NCBI GenBank assembly: GCA_963920665.1
Contig: OY987268.1
Location: forward strand, 21,826,501 to 21,890,500
DNA from: Straminergon stramineum
Lineage: Eukaryota > Streptophyta > Bryopsida > Hypnales > Calliergonaceae
Length of the DNA: 64,000 bases
Reading direction: 5' to 3'
In this document: one piece after another, positions 1 through 11,520 of the stretch
How the letters are laid out: every line of letters starts with the position of its first letter
Position numbering within the stretch: position 1 is the first letter of the stretch
Position numbers and translations under genes: made by a program
Notes under the pieces: generated by a model
What the model was told of the DNA's origin: nothing
What the model saw: the letters and a program-made list of their open reading frames with translations, nothing else
Databases searched by the model: none

Positions 1-1446
1 AATTTCATATTTTCAAAGTTGAAAAAGGGAGAGATAATGTATTAAAAGTTGAGATGTAGACAAGTGCTCCACCAAACCACCATCCTTTTATCCCCCCCTA
101 AAGCTCAATTTTGTACTTGGATTTTTCAAAGATTGTGCCCTATTTAGCATCATCCACCAACATTTTTGAGGCTCTATATTGATCTATAGAACATGAAAGC
201 ACCTCTAATCAACATAGGGTCTTATAGATTGAGAGTAGATTAGTGTTAAACTAGTGGTGCATTTCAAAAAAATTATAGTTAAAGGGTTCTAACAACAATT
301 TTAATTTTAATTTTTTCTAAATTTCTTTATTACTACTTCTCTTTGTTTGATATACCTCAAAATTTTACCTTTTGATTCTATTTTACTTTACTTCTCATGC
401 ACTTCTCAATGTTGGATGCACTCTTGATCAACTCCCAACTTCAACATCTCTCATTCTACACCCTCGATTGATTTGAAACTTGAATAAACAACAATTTAGT
501 TAGTCTAGAACACAATATTCATAAATGAGCAAGGTTGGAGGTCCTTCTCTAATATCAATGCAAGAAGAGAAAATTCATTTTACAATGGCCTCCAATTCAT
601 GGCCAAGCTTGCATCCAAGATTTTCAACAATGAATAATGGATCCTTGATTCATGATTATCTACACTAACTTAGCTTACAAGAGGTCAAAGAAAAAACACA
701 ACAAGGAAACTTGACTGACTTGGAATTGAAGTATAATAATTATCTCCAGTGAATGTTGCACCAACTTGCCATTAACTCAAGTTAAGTTTAGTTGGCTTCG
801 TGACGCTCACATCATTGTTTGATGATGAACCTGTGGTAACTTTTGAACTGACATCAGGTAGAGTGAGGTCATAGAACCATTTCCAGGCCCATTCTCTACT
901 CCACCTCCAAAGAGACAGACATTCAATGACATTGTTGGCGTTATGTGTTTACCATACATGAACTTTCATGATTCCTCTTCCAATGGTACCATTGGGTTCG
1001 TACATTCGGCACTCTTGCACAAACATAAGTTTTGGCCTTTTTAGCGGATCCTGGAAAAGCGATCAGGTCATAGATTTCACGCAATTGGAGGTTTCTTGGA
1101 ATTCATTATGTAATTAATAAATATATATATATACCATAAGGTAGTTGGATCATAAACCACTCATCTAAGGGTTGGAAATTCAATTGTGTATTTCTTTTTG
1201 TGGGAATATTTTTAGCTTATTTTTCAGACAAAGATAAATAAATGTAGAATGTAACACACAAGTGGTTTCATATTTTTTGAAGCATTATTGAATTAGTTAT
1301 GAATTTTCAAACAAGTTGTATCATAGGTCTCTATTTATGACACTAGGTCTTTCATAAATTGTTCACTTGAAGTTATAAAGAGAAATGGAGAAAGCAAGGA
1401 CAATAATTGGCTCTTGTAATAAATTATACTTTTTCTCTCCATCCAT
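1..1446. other. AT-rich intergenic DNA, no gene seen
   Basis: No open frame of note and no recognisable RNA gene. A stretch at about 1225-1345 (core AAGTGGTTTCATATTTTT, then a conserved ATTA.TTATGAATTTTCAAA block) is a diverged copy of a dispersed repeat that also occurs at about 23150-23275, 39470-39560 and, inverted, 49640-49780. Confidence 0.6.
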
Positions 1447-2035
1447 TTAACCCCTGAAGTCCCAAGGCCATTTTTCTACCAAAAAACATTCAAAATTGCT
1501 ACTTCTATTGCATTCATCTAAAGAATTAGAAAAAAAAATTACTTTTTTTAGAATCTAACCGTAGAATCTTGTACCAAAATTTTCTTGGATCATGTAGTAA
1601 AAATCTCATGATGTTTGACCATACGGATTGAAAGATATTAGCATTCAAAGTGAAAGAAAAAGTGTTTTTTTTGAAGATGCTCCAATTGCCCACAAAACAA
1701 GAAACTCTATGTCTTTTACATCACTAATCCAAATGGAATGAATCAAAGCTTCCCATTTAGAAAAAAATATAATCTACAAGAATAAAATAATTTTAAAATA
1801 TATTTCAATTTTTTACAAATTTTTTTTGTTGCTTGCTCTCCCCCATTTTGAGGTTATTGTGGCATAACTTTTGCTCCTGAGCACCAATTGGAATAAAAAT
1901 TATATTCCCCCAAAGCTAATAAGTTTTTCTATCTTATGATAAAGTTTCAAAAAAATTCACTAAAAATTGAGCTCATAGGAACCTACCCGAAATCCATTTT
2001 GTCCTGTGTATGGACATTCAGACTTTAGGTATTAA
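1447..2035. mobile_element. TTAA-flanked non-autonomous element (family A), 589 bp
   Basis: Bounded by TTAA at 1447-1450 and 2032-2035. The left end reads CCCCTGAAGTCCCAAGGCC. The right end, inverted, reads TACCTAAAGTCTGAATGTCC, so the two ends are imperfect terminal inverted repeats. The interior, with the recurring pattern of a 'gatattagcattcaaagtg' block, resembles inverted sequence near 49350-49541 and sequence at 50600-51353. There is no coding capacity. The end structure fits a piggyBac-type MITE. Confidence 0.6.
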
Positions 2036-2253
2036 ATGACTATAGAGGTTGATTTAAGGACCATCTTATGTCCATTTCAAAGCTAAAGTAGGGATGATTC
2101 TAAATGCTCGCATGGAGTTTGAGCCTCCTATCTTACATGAAGGTATTGTGTGAAGGTCCAAAATTGAATTTCTACGTCAAATTCTAGGGGGTCTATGTCA
2201 CCTCATACCATTCACAAGATGACATGTGGTAATTTTTTTTTTACAAAATTGAT

Positions 2254-3185
2254 TTAACCCCTAAATGTTATCAACCATGTTTTCACCAGAAACGCTCCAA
2301 AATTGTCATTTCTAGTACAAATACCAAATTTTAGGAAAAAATATTTCTGGACACATGTCACCATAAGATCTTGTACTACATTGATATGAGAAGATATGGG
2401 AAAAATTTCAGAAATTTCCACCATGTAGATTGTAAGATATTAGTGTTTGAATTGGCAAAAATCCTTTTTTGAGCCTTGTGAAAAAACAGGTAGTTGCACT
2501 TCAAAAGGCCACATCTATATGAAAAAAATTCCAAAATGGTGGTTACTCTTTGGATTCATTCTTCAAGTCAAGTTGGTTTCATGCTTGATAAAATTCAGAT
2601 CATTAGAAATTGTACAACATAAAGGAAAATAAATAAATAAATACGATGAACTAGAGAATGATTCAAAATACAAAATTGTGAAGAATTTTGTTATAGAATT
2701 GAAAAATGCCAATCCCAATGGTTGTAATGCTATAATAAACAATCTACATCCCATGATTTAATTTAATTTTTAAATATTGAAAATTGAGTTAAATAAAAGA
2801 CTTCAAAGTTTATTTTAGAGTAGAGAATCTAAAATTGCTTGTATACTAAAACTCCTCATAACTTTCATCTCAAGAATCAAAATGGAATGATTCAAACCTT
2901 TCCACGTACATATAAATCTATAAAACCTCTTTCAAATTTTTATTTCTTAAAAAAGTGTTTTTTCAAGAAATTTTAGGGTTGCACGAAGATTAATGAAAAT
3001 TACATATCATGCAATAACTTTTTAACCATGTAGTCAAAAGTTATGAAAATTGTTGGGCCTTAAAGCTACTCCTTAGGCACATGTTGTGTGAAGTTTTCAA
3101 AGGAGAAAAAAAACCCTCCATTTATAGTGAGTTGCCCATGATGGCTATGTTGCCAAAAAATGCAATTTGGACATTTAGGGGTTAA
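2254..3185. mobile_element. TTAA-flanked non-autonomous element (family B), 932 bp
   Basis: Flanked by TTAA at 2254-2257 and 3182-3185. The left end starts CCCCTAAATGTTATCAACC. The right end, inverted, starts CCCCTAAATGTCCAAATTGC, so the first ten bases match exactly. Diverged copies lie at about 45262-46212, 48249-49181 (933 bp) and, inverted and interrupted, 52336-54050. Short open frames inside are not conserved among the copies and are not called as genes. Confidence 0.75.
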
Positions 3186-3488
3186 TGTATGTTGAATTTG
3201 ACCTTCATGTAGGATACCCAAACTTGAAATTTGAAAAGATTGATCGTATTTTGATGCTAGCATTACATGGGTTCACTCCAATTGATACCTTAAGTTAGGA
3301 TGTTTTTTTTTTTCTTTTGTTATAGTAAGATCTCCATAACCATGTATCCCTAGTTGCATTCTTAGTATTGTTGGAGAACCCTTTGCAATGAGGGGTGTAT
3401 AAACTTTGTTTTGTGGCATTTCAAAAAAATATATTGAATTTCAAAAAAGTTAAAAATTAAAAAATTAAAAAAATATTTTTACTTTTAC

Positions 3489-4141
3489 TTTGGTTGTGAT
3501 TAGGGCTTCTTTTGGCTTTTTGGTTCTAGATTGCACTAGAAAAAATTAATTTGGCTAAACAATGGCAAAAAACCATAAAAATTTTCACCATAAAACTTCG
3601 AATTAAAAAATAATCTTAGATGAAATCACTAGATTGTGAATGAAAACATAATTATGGATATGTACATCAAGAAAGTAATCCCTCATTGCAACAATACTGA
3701 TGCAATGGGAGGCCTTTTCCTAATGAGTGCTAATGTGATATTTTCTATCCAATATGTGGATGAATGTTGAAATTCGGAACACCACTACAATATTTTTTAT
3801 CACCACTTTGGCACTTCATAGAAAATGAAAAAAACCCTATGGTTGTGACCAAGGCTTTTCTTTTGGCTTTCTAGTGCCAAATTGCACTAGAAAAAAATAA
3901 TTCAGCTAAAAAATGACAAAAAAATTGTGAAGTTTTTCACCCAAAAACTTCAAATTAGAAATAAATCTTGGATGAAATTGCCGGATTGTGGATGAAAAGA
4001 GAATCACAGACATATTATATGTGCTAATATAATATTTTCTATCCAATATGTGGATGAATGTTGAAATTTGGATCACTACTATAACACTTTATATCAACAC
4101 TTTGGCACTTGATAACAAATGAAAAAAAAGGCCCTAGTTGT
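3489..4141. repeat. Tandem duplication of a 300-350 bp unit
   Basis: Two adjacent, diverged copies, about 3489-3842 and 3843-4141. Both run from a 'ggttgtgat/acc..ggcttcttttggctt' start, through 'attgcactagaaaaaa', to a shared block 'atattttctatccaatatg' and a 'ctttggcact' end. The second copy lacks about 50 bp of the first. Function unknown; no open frame spans it. Confidence 0.7.
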
Positions 4142-4969
4142 GACAATGGCACAAGGCATACTAGTTCACTTGAAGATGCAATCGGGGTGGTAGTTCCATA
4201 AAGTGCCCATTACAAGTTGGAAATTATTTTGGTGAGGTCCACTACTTGAAATTAATTTTCGAGTAAATCTTCCTTGAAAAAGAAATGGAATTAGAACCTA
4301 TCCCCAACGTGTAACATTTTTTGGGAAAACTTCCTAGAATTAGTTATAAAATTTTCCAGATGAAACGCAATGACTATGAAAAGCGTACACCTTTTCCAAT
4401 GTTCACAAATATGAAAATTGTTGAAGCAATGATGAAGCCAAAATGTACAAATCGTGTATATTTCAGGAGGTGGATGCTTTTAGAGCCCGAGCGTATTAAG
4501 GACTTCCTACCTTTGGTAATAATTTTGGATGGTGGTACACTTCTAATTAAGTTAGAAATAGAGGAGGAATATGTCAGCTGACAGTTCCTGAATCCTGACT
4601 TCCTGTGCAAAAGGTTGTTGCCAAAAGGAGGATTCTGTGAATGGGAAGAATAGACAGATGACAGGACAGAGGAACCCTACTTGGACTGTCCTTTACAGTA
4701 TCTTACTGTACAGTAGGGGTCAATTTCTTTACAAAATATCTATTGTGCCATTCAAAGAATTTTTCTCGATGAAAAAATTTTACTACAAAAAGGAAAAAAG
4801 AAAAAGAAAAAGAAAATTTACTACTGAGATTTTAGATGACGCCCGTATCAATTGTTCATCCGGACGAGGAATGTCTGTTTTTTTTATTTAGAATTTCTGA
4901 CAACAAGGGGATTGCCCAACATGAACACCCGTCCATAAATGGATGAAATATGTGATTGATGAATGAGAA
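4142..4969. other. Intergenic; one unrecognised short open frame
   Basis: An 86-codon frame lies at 4321-4581 (+), with charged residues throughout and no motif I recognise. It is about as likely to be chance as coding. A purine-rich (AAAAAG)n tract lies at about 4793-4825. Nothing else is seen. Confidence 0.35.
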
Positions 4970-5209
4970 ATCCGTAATTATCAATTACACGGATTTCACT
5001 TGTCAAAGGGGGATTATGGGAAATCATCATCACACCTTTTGAATGGGATATTTCTTGGCACCCGTGTATGTATGAAAAGAGGAGGTCTTAATTAATACGT
5101 AGTTTGACCTCCAATGAGTGCTCTTGGTTATTTTATTAAATAAATTATTATTCACACTATACCAAAAAGGATGATTTCCATGGTGATTAGCACATCCTTA
5201 AGGGGTTAA
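4970..5209 (-). mobile_element. TTAA-element fragment (family D)
   Basis: The right end is clear: TTAA at 5206-5209 preceded by ...CATCCTTAAGGGG. Read on the minus strand, the end is CCCCTTAAGGATGTGC followed by a segment like those of the copies at 5206-5435 and 60829-61059 (the 'atcaccatggaaatcatcc' region). The opposite end could not be fixed, so 4970 is approximate. Confidence 0.45.
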
Positions 5210-5435
5210 CCCAGTAAGGAAGCTACGGACCAAAGTGGTCTGATGGATGATAGAGAACTCTTGTATGTGAGACAAAAGTGCCATTGTTCATCCTTGGAAT
5301 TTTGTGCAAAAAGGGGGAGGTCTTGCACACGAGTATGACCTCCAATGATGACTTTTTGGTTTTTTAAAGTAGATGATTCACACTGTTTCAAAAAAGAAGA
5401 TTTCCACTGTGACCAACCCATCTTTATAGGGTTAA
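5206..5435 (-). mobile_element. TTAA-flanked non-autonomous element (family D), 230 bp
   Basis: Bounded by TTAA at 5206-5209 and 5432-5435. Ends are CCCAGTAAGGAAG and, inverted, CCCTATAAAGATGGG. Read on the minus strand it aligns with the 231-bp copy at 60829-61059 and the degraded copy at about 46246-46471. All share a 'ggttggtcaccatggaaatc' block near one end. It abuts the preceding copy head to tail, with one TTAA between them. Confidence 0.65.
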
Positions 5436-8400
5436 GTAATATAATTCAAACATGTCCATTTCTGAAAACTATAACTCCACCTTTGAAGAATTATTTGATT
5501 AGTTTTCATAGTTTTCAATAATAAATGATTGAAAAAAATTCAATGATTAATTTTTTTTAAATTTAATTTTGAAGGTATGATGGAAGCACGATATGCATAT
5601 CTTTCATGTTAGAAGTTTTTTTTTGTTAAGTAATAAAATTTTACTTCATAGAGAGTTCAATATTGGGTTGTCACTTACCAAATTCATAAATAGTTATATA
5701 TGTATTGTAACCTTTTCTAATTTCCTAAACTCCTAATCTCGACATCTCTTGTTGTATACATCCAATGCTTGATTTGAGAGAAGACTTGAGTTTATATGGG
5801 GGCAATTAGTTGTAAAGTCCATGATCTCCAAATGATTTTTTTTAGTTCTAACAGGGAAAAGATGTTGAAATCTAGGATAATCTTTGTTTTTATATTTCGA
5901 ACTCTATATCTCTTGATGTGAACTTCCAGTGTTGATTGAAAACTAGAGTTTATAAGTGTGCAATTAATCTAAGAAGGTATGAATTTACTATACTAAATTT
6001 ATCAAATACATTTGTTTCTATAAGGCAAAAGTGAAAAAGGAGGCATAATCTTGAATGAAACCATTGGGAAAACTCCAATATGGTTTATAATGATTCACTA
6101 AATTAATTCATTTTTCTACTTCAAATTTGCTTTGAGTGTGGCTCAATTTTCTCACATGAATTAATTTTTATAAATAATTACATTTTCCTTTCTTCTTGCT
6201 CACAAATCAAATAAAACGTGTGCAATACTCAAACAAAGCCCTTTGAAGATGGAAATTTGAATGTTGCATGTGTTTTAATTTTCAACCGTCATGTTTCAAG
6301 TTGAATAACTCCAATGCTTGATTTGATAGTGCTATACAGTTTGGGGTACATAGTGCCACAAGAGCCATAATCTGCCAATTAATTAATTGGCAATCACAAT
6401 GTACTTGTGAAATCCTCTTTGTACCCCATATACTTATATTTTTTGTTATTGCAATTGATATGGGATATTAGGATTGTATCCCATATCAATCCACACTTTT
6501 GTATATCCATACATCATTTACCATATATTCATATATTCCTTATATATATATGTATATCATATACTATATTGTGCATAAGTAATGTATTTGAGATCAATGA
6601 CGGTGATTCAATCAAAATAATATTTTTGTGCAATCTACATCAACAACATGGGAGGGGGGGCTCAATTTTTCTTAAGTACATTGAGAGTCTTGGATTTTTT
6701 GAGTCAAAGTGGTAAGGAATGGGAATATGTTTGCATCTTTTGGGTGCATAGTCATCTTAAAAAATGTTTATAGTTTCCTTCAAGCTTTCATTGTGACTAC
6801 TGTCTATTTCAATTAAATTTACATGTTAGAACATTTTTACATAGCAATAGAAAAGTGACAATTACAACTTGTGATGTTGAAAATTTATAATTCGAAAAAT
6901 ATGACAAATGAATGAGATTTTAACCATCAAAGGCATATCCAATTTGATAGGGATTTTGATTTTGAGAGAATTTTTACCATTGCCTCTTCTATATACAACT
7001 ATATACCAACTTTGTAGTATTACTATCTTTTCATTTTCAAAACACACTTTGAATTTGATATTCTTACATTATAAAGTTTGTTAGAATTTCAAAATAGTAG
7101 CTTTGAGGTTTCCCATTGCCTTAAACATGGCACAAGTTGATCATTTATTTGTCATTTGAATAAGCTTCATGTTGCCCATATAAGAAAGATTTTGAAATCC
7201 AAGTCTAGGATGCCCACTATAATCCAAAATATTGTTAAGAGTTAAGATGGGTGCTATGTGTTGTTAAACCCATTGAAAAGCATGAAAAATAATAAAATGG
7301 CCATACCAAAAATAAGTCTAGGTTAAAAAATACATGGAAAAAATGATCAATACAATTGTACATATTATAGGAAGGGATTTCTATCGGTTTAAATGAAGTT
7401 TACATTTCTACTATAAGGCTTCATAAAATGAGTGTTGTAATTAGTACCAATAGTGGTAACACTTGAGAGTAGATATCTAAGATTTTTTAGCCAAATTTTC
7501 ATATTTTCCAAACTTTTTAGTGTGCAATTGATTCATAAATATTTTGAAAACAATATACATTATCTTTCCAATCCAATTCTTGATTTAAGCATGTCAAAGC
7601 AAATTGAATTTTTTTTACTTGATTAGGTTTTAAGCTTGGAATACAAATTCTATATATATTCATATTGAAGTTGATTGCATGTGAATAGGCTTGTTTCATT
7701 AATTTTCAATGAGATTCTTTTAGAATATGAAATAAAAAACAAAGATGTAAAAATATGGTACTCTTTCAAATACTTTTAATACTAATTTTGACCATGTCAT
7801 ATACTTGACAATATTATAGCGTTTAGTGTAAATTATTCGAGTCATTATTTGGGAGGTATGTATTGGTTAGTTTTGTTACATAAATTTGTTTGACCAATTA
7901 TATGGAATTGAAGCGTGGTTTTCATGAGAAGAAACTTGCCTTTTTGACGTTAGCATTGAACAAGGATGTTTTTCAAAACAAGAGCAACAAGATGGTATTG
8001 TTGCCATAGGAGTCAAAATCCAATGAATTGATGTCATGTGCAATGGTTATGTTTCAAAAGACATTGAAAAGAAATGTAGTTGTATTCTTAACAACATTCA
8101 CAAAAACATGGAACTGCTATGTTGGGAAGGGATTTTGGTTTAACTCTAGGTAAATTAGTGAAAATTATTGTAGGCTTCGGTAAAATGTTAACTAGATGTG
8201 AAAACATAGGGGAAGGGCATCCATGTGGCATGCTTTGTAAAAAAAGAAAATGAATGGATGCACACCATGGATGAAAAGAAAAAGGTCTTTATACAAGTGG
8301 GGTCATAGAAAGTACAACAAACCAATTGGGATATGTAAAATAAGAATTGTATTTGTAGTAGACTATCTGAAAAAATGTCCATATGTTTGATAAGAGGTCC

Positions 8401-8860
8401 ACATGTATAGTAGCCAAGTTCCCATCTTCTAATTATCCCATATCTTTTGTCTAACCATGGACAAACAATAGATATGGTTCTCTCTAGGTTCTCTTTGCCA
8501 TAGAAATTACAACGAAATGATTGATTGATATCTACCTTCTAATAACTTTCGCAACTCCAAACATTTAGAGTCCTATACTTGGTATCCTTATTCATCCATT
8601 TTATGTGTGCAAGGAATCTTTTCATCTATTGTCACAAGTTGTTTTCAATATAAATATGACCACTCCACCCTTCATTTTCACTAAATGTCCATGAAGTAAT
8701 TACTTCACTTTGCCATCAAAAATTCTCTTGATAGTAGATGGTGAATTCTTGTTGAATTTGGCATTCAATTTTTCTTGTTCCTTTTTTCTAACTTTCTTTT
8801 AAATAATGATTTTGTGCCATCCTTACTAGGCTATGGGCATGGGATGCACCAATAGATGAT
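5436..8860. other. AT-rich intergenic DNA, no gene seen
   Basis: About 3.4 kb with no convincing open frame. Small frames at 6407-6715, 6862-7047, 7517-7699 and 8188-8382 are low-complexity and lack family motifs. A TA-rich microsatellite lies near 6535-6565. Confidence 0.6.
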
Positions 8861-9330
8861 TAAGAAAATGTCTAGATGTCTAAGTTGATATTACTGAAAA
8901 CAATATAAAACTCTTGTAAACACTTAAGCCGACGCTGCTAAAAAAATTATTAAAATTTTTCTAGATGTCTCAATTGACATAACTAAAAATAGTATTGAAA
9001 TTCTCAAATGAAGTAATGTTAGGTGTTGTGATAGGTGCCACATCAACACCAAGTGAGGTGAAAACAATCCTATGTGGCATTGCCTGCTCATGTGGTTCTT
9101 ATGTGGAGGTGATAGGGATGCCACATGGCACACTTTTGGCACCTTCTTTGACCATGTCTGTGCAGATGTTGCACTAAAAATAGGATGAATTTTCTTAGAT
9201 TTTTTCATGTTTTTTCTACTTAGTCTTGACGGATTTTTTGGACATCCATAGGGGCATGCTTGACATTAGAAAAAATTTATTTCCACATGAATGAATTTGT
9301 ATAAAAAAGCGAGTTTCTTCTAGTGTTTGA
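8861..9330. repeat. Local duplication and partial inverted repeats
   Basis: A segment of about 45 bp beginning 'ctagatgtct' occurs twice (about 8871 and 8960). The stretch at about 9030-9130 holds a weak palindrome built on 'gtgccacat' and 'atgccacatggcac'. A CTTCTAGTG end like that of the CACTA-type MITE at 26100-26283 occurs at about 9317-9325, without a partner. Probably the debris of small DNA elements. Confidence 0.35.
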
Positions 9331-10254
9331 ATTTTAAGTAGATTTCTAACCAAGCAATTAAATATTTAGACTTCAGTTACAACTAATGATAAACCAAAGA
9401 TAAACAACATGAATCCAAAAGCAAAAGATACCACTTTGAAGACTCACTTCATCTACAAAAGATACATAAATTCCAAAAGGAAAAAGAAAAACCATATCTT
9501 ATAAAGTCATTAAGAAAGTTGCCTCTGCTATTTTTGAAAAATTTGAAATACACCTTGAATTAGGCTATTTCTTTATTTTATTTATTTATTACAATGAGAT
9601 CTCATGGACCATGCACTCCCTGGTTTTGTTTTTGGAACCGGTGGAAAGTTCATTGCCAAGAAGGACCATGCATAGAGAAGTTTATCACATGAGTTCTATA
9701 AAAACAAGTCATTCACTAGTCAAAGTAGGCATCTAGTCATCTACTTGTGTTTGATGTGTGTGTGTGTGTGGTTGTGTTATTGTAACTTGCCATATACAAT
9801 ACATTATGTTGTCACAATTGTTACTCAAAACATCAATCAAAATCAAAACAAGAGAGTGTCAGAAATACCCTTTGAAGTACCCTCTAACTAATAATGTCGC
9901 CTTGACAAACAACTAGGATTATATAATTAATATGTATAGGTGGATTTGAATGTCATGATGAAATAATTATAAAACATCCCCTACATCCAAATCAAGGTCA
10001 TGGATTGGCCAATGTATGTAAATGTGAGTTTAATGTGGCATGACAAGAAATTGTAGGTTGGGTGCAAATGTGAGCCCCAATCTTAATCACCTTTGACAAG
10101 TTTTTGATACCAAATCTCTATATCAATCACAATCCAAAATCTAGGTTTTTGTACTATGCACCTAGCATCTAATCAACTCAAATAGTAATGATGTCATTAT
10201 GAACATCAATGGTTTGTCTTCTTAGACTTCTTCATTGCTTGTTTGAGGATAGAG
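9331..10254. other. Intergenic; nothing identified
   Basis: A (GT)n microsatellite lies at about 9755-9772. No gene or recognisable element was found. Confidence 0.5.
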
Positions 10255-10500
10255 CATGACCTAAAGATCTTCGACAACGAGGGCAAATCCAATCTCTTGG
10301 AGGCAAAGTCGACAAGGTTTGCAAAAGTTAAAGGTTTATATGCCAACCTTGTTGGCATTGGTCACATAAGAATATAGTAGCTACTTTTTTCTTCTTTCTA
10401 CAATCAAAATATGAAAGACTATCAGACACCATTGTCAACTCTAGGTGTACAATACCCTCAATGGGCAAGTGACAATGAGCACAATTTTTAAAATGTTCTC
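10255..10500 (-). pseudogene. PHD-type zinc finger of a retroelement remnant
   Basis: The minus strand translates to a Cys/His pattern: CAHC, then after about 30 residues LCDQCQQGWHI, one stop codon, and then LPPRDWICPRC. The order Cys-x2-Cys ... Cys-x2-Cys-x4-His ... Trp-x-Cys-x2-Cys is that of a PHD finger, a histone-tail reader fold. It lies downstream, on the same strand, of an RNase H fragment typical of Ty3/gypsy elements (10900-11180). I infer that both come from one decayed LTR retrotransposon carrying a chromatin-reader domain. The stop makes this copy non-functional. A decayed host PHD gene is the alternative, made less likely by the neighbouring RNase H. Confidence 0.6.
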
Positions 10501-10646
10501 AACATTCTTCTCCGTCCTTGCCTTCTAACAATAAAATGCCACTAGGCAATACATCCTTTATTTGGAAGATGGTACACATCTAAAGTTATAGACACCTTAT
10601 GTTGCAAATAAAGATAATTTTTCTTAGAGAATGTCCGCCTTTGAGG

Positions 10647-10865
10647 TCAATAATTGCTTCTATGAATGTGGGCATAACACAAAGTATCACAATGTTCAAT
10701 GATAGATAAGTTCTCCATAGTCATCAGCATGGTTCTATTGAAAAACTTTGAATGGCCATATAGACATTGCATCCAAACATTAGGGTCGTCCAAGTCTACA
10801 ACTAAGGCTAGCTTTTTCATAGTGAGATTCTTCATCATAGTCCTCAATAAGGGCCTCAAAAGCAA
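10647..10865 (-). pseudogene. Linker region of the Ty3/gypsy remnant
   Basis: A 72-codon minus-strand frame between the RNase H and PHD-like segments, with no motif I can name. It is kept as part of the retroelement because of its position and strand; a gap of about 35 bp separates it from the end of the RNase H frame. Coding status is uncertain. Confidence 0.35.
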
Positions 10866-10899
10866 ATCTTGACATCAATGTGAGATAAGTGATTACATG

Positions 10900-11180
10900 C
10901 TAGCTTGAAACTGACTCTTTGTTACAATCCCCATGCCACCTAGCATAGGTTAAATCATCATCTAGAGGACTTAGATAGTGAGAAAAGCCATCCACATCCA
11001 AATTGGTAATGCTTGCTTGATGTACAACCTCAAAATCATATAGTTGGAGCAATAATGCCCACCTAAGAAGCTTGCCAATGAGTTTGTTTGACTCCACAAG
11101 CCGTTTCAATGGTTGGTGATCAATCATCAAAACCAATCGTTGCCCATACAAGTAAGGTTGAAAGTGGGCATCTTAAGATG
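10900..11180 (-). pseudogene. Ty3/gypsy retrotransposon RNase H fragment
   Basis: The minus-strand frame reads HFQPYLYGQRLVLMIDHQPL, then K..VES.....L.RWALLLQLYDFEVVH, then a decayed NLDVDGFSH. This matches the RNase H domain of Ty3/gypsy polyproteins: the 'Y.YG..F.v.TDH.pL' strand, the 'R..RW.l.LqeydF.v.y..G' region and the final 'n..aDalSR'. The catalytic Asp of the DH motif is kept; the last motif has degenerated. Upstream the frame is broken by a shift at about 11152-11180 and no reverse transcriptase is recoverable. A dead retrotransposon fragment. Confidence 0.8.
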
Positions 11181-11477
11181 GTTTTATATGCTACAAAATT
11201 CATATAAGCAACATTGAATGAGAAGAATCACATTTAGTTTGTTGTGAATGGAAAGAAATCCTATGTGATTTACATTGGTTTGTCATTGGCACCAAATGAA
11301 TACTAAATGTTCTTTTGTGAAAGTGGATCAACGAACATTAAGGGTTAATATGCTAGTCTTGAGTCAATACTCTCAAGCAAAAAAATGAATCTAAGGTTAT
11401 TGCATCTAATTTTGACTAGTTTGCTTGTTCTATGATTACAAATGTAATCGTTCCAATGATTGGAAGAAAAACTTGGC

Positions 11478-11520
11478 TTAACCCCTCATCGCCCAAGGCC
11501 TCAACAAGTTAAAAATCATC
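11478..11520 (+). mobile_element. Solo left end of a TTAA-type element
   Basis: TTAA at 11478-11481 followed by CCCCTCATCGCCCAAGGCC, matching the left ends at 44559 and 47279. I found no matching right end within 2 kb, so only the end is annotated. Another isolated end-like sequence (TTAACCTTTCAGAGTCCAAGG-type) starts at 13097. Confidence 0.45.
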
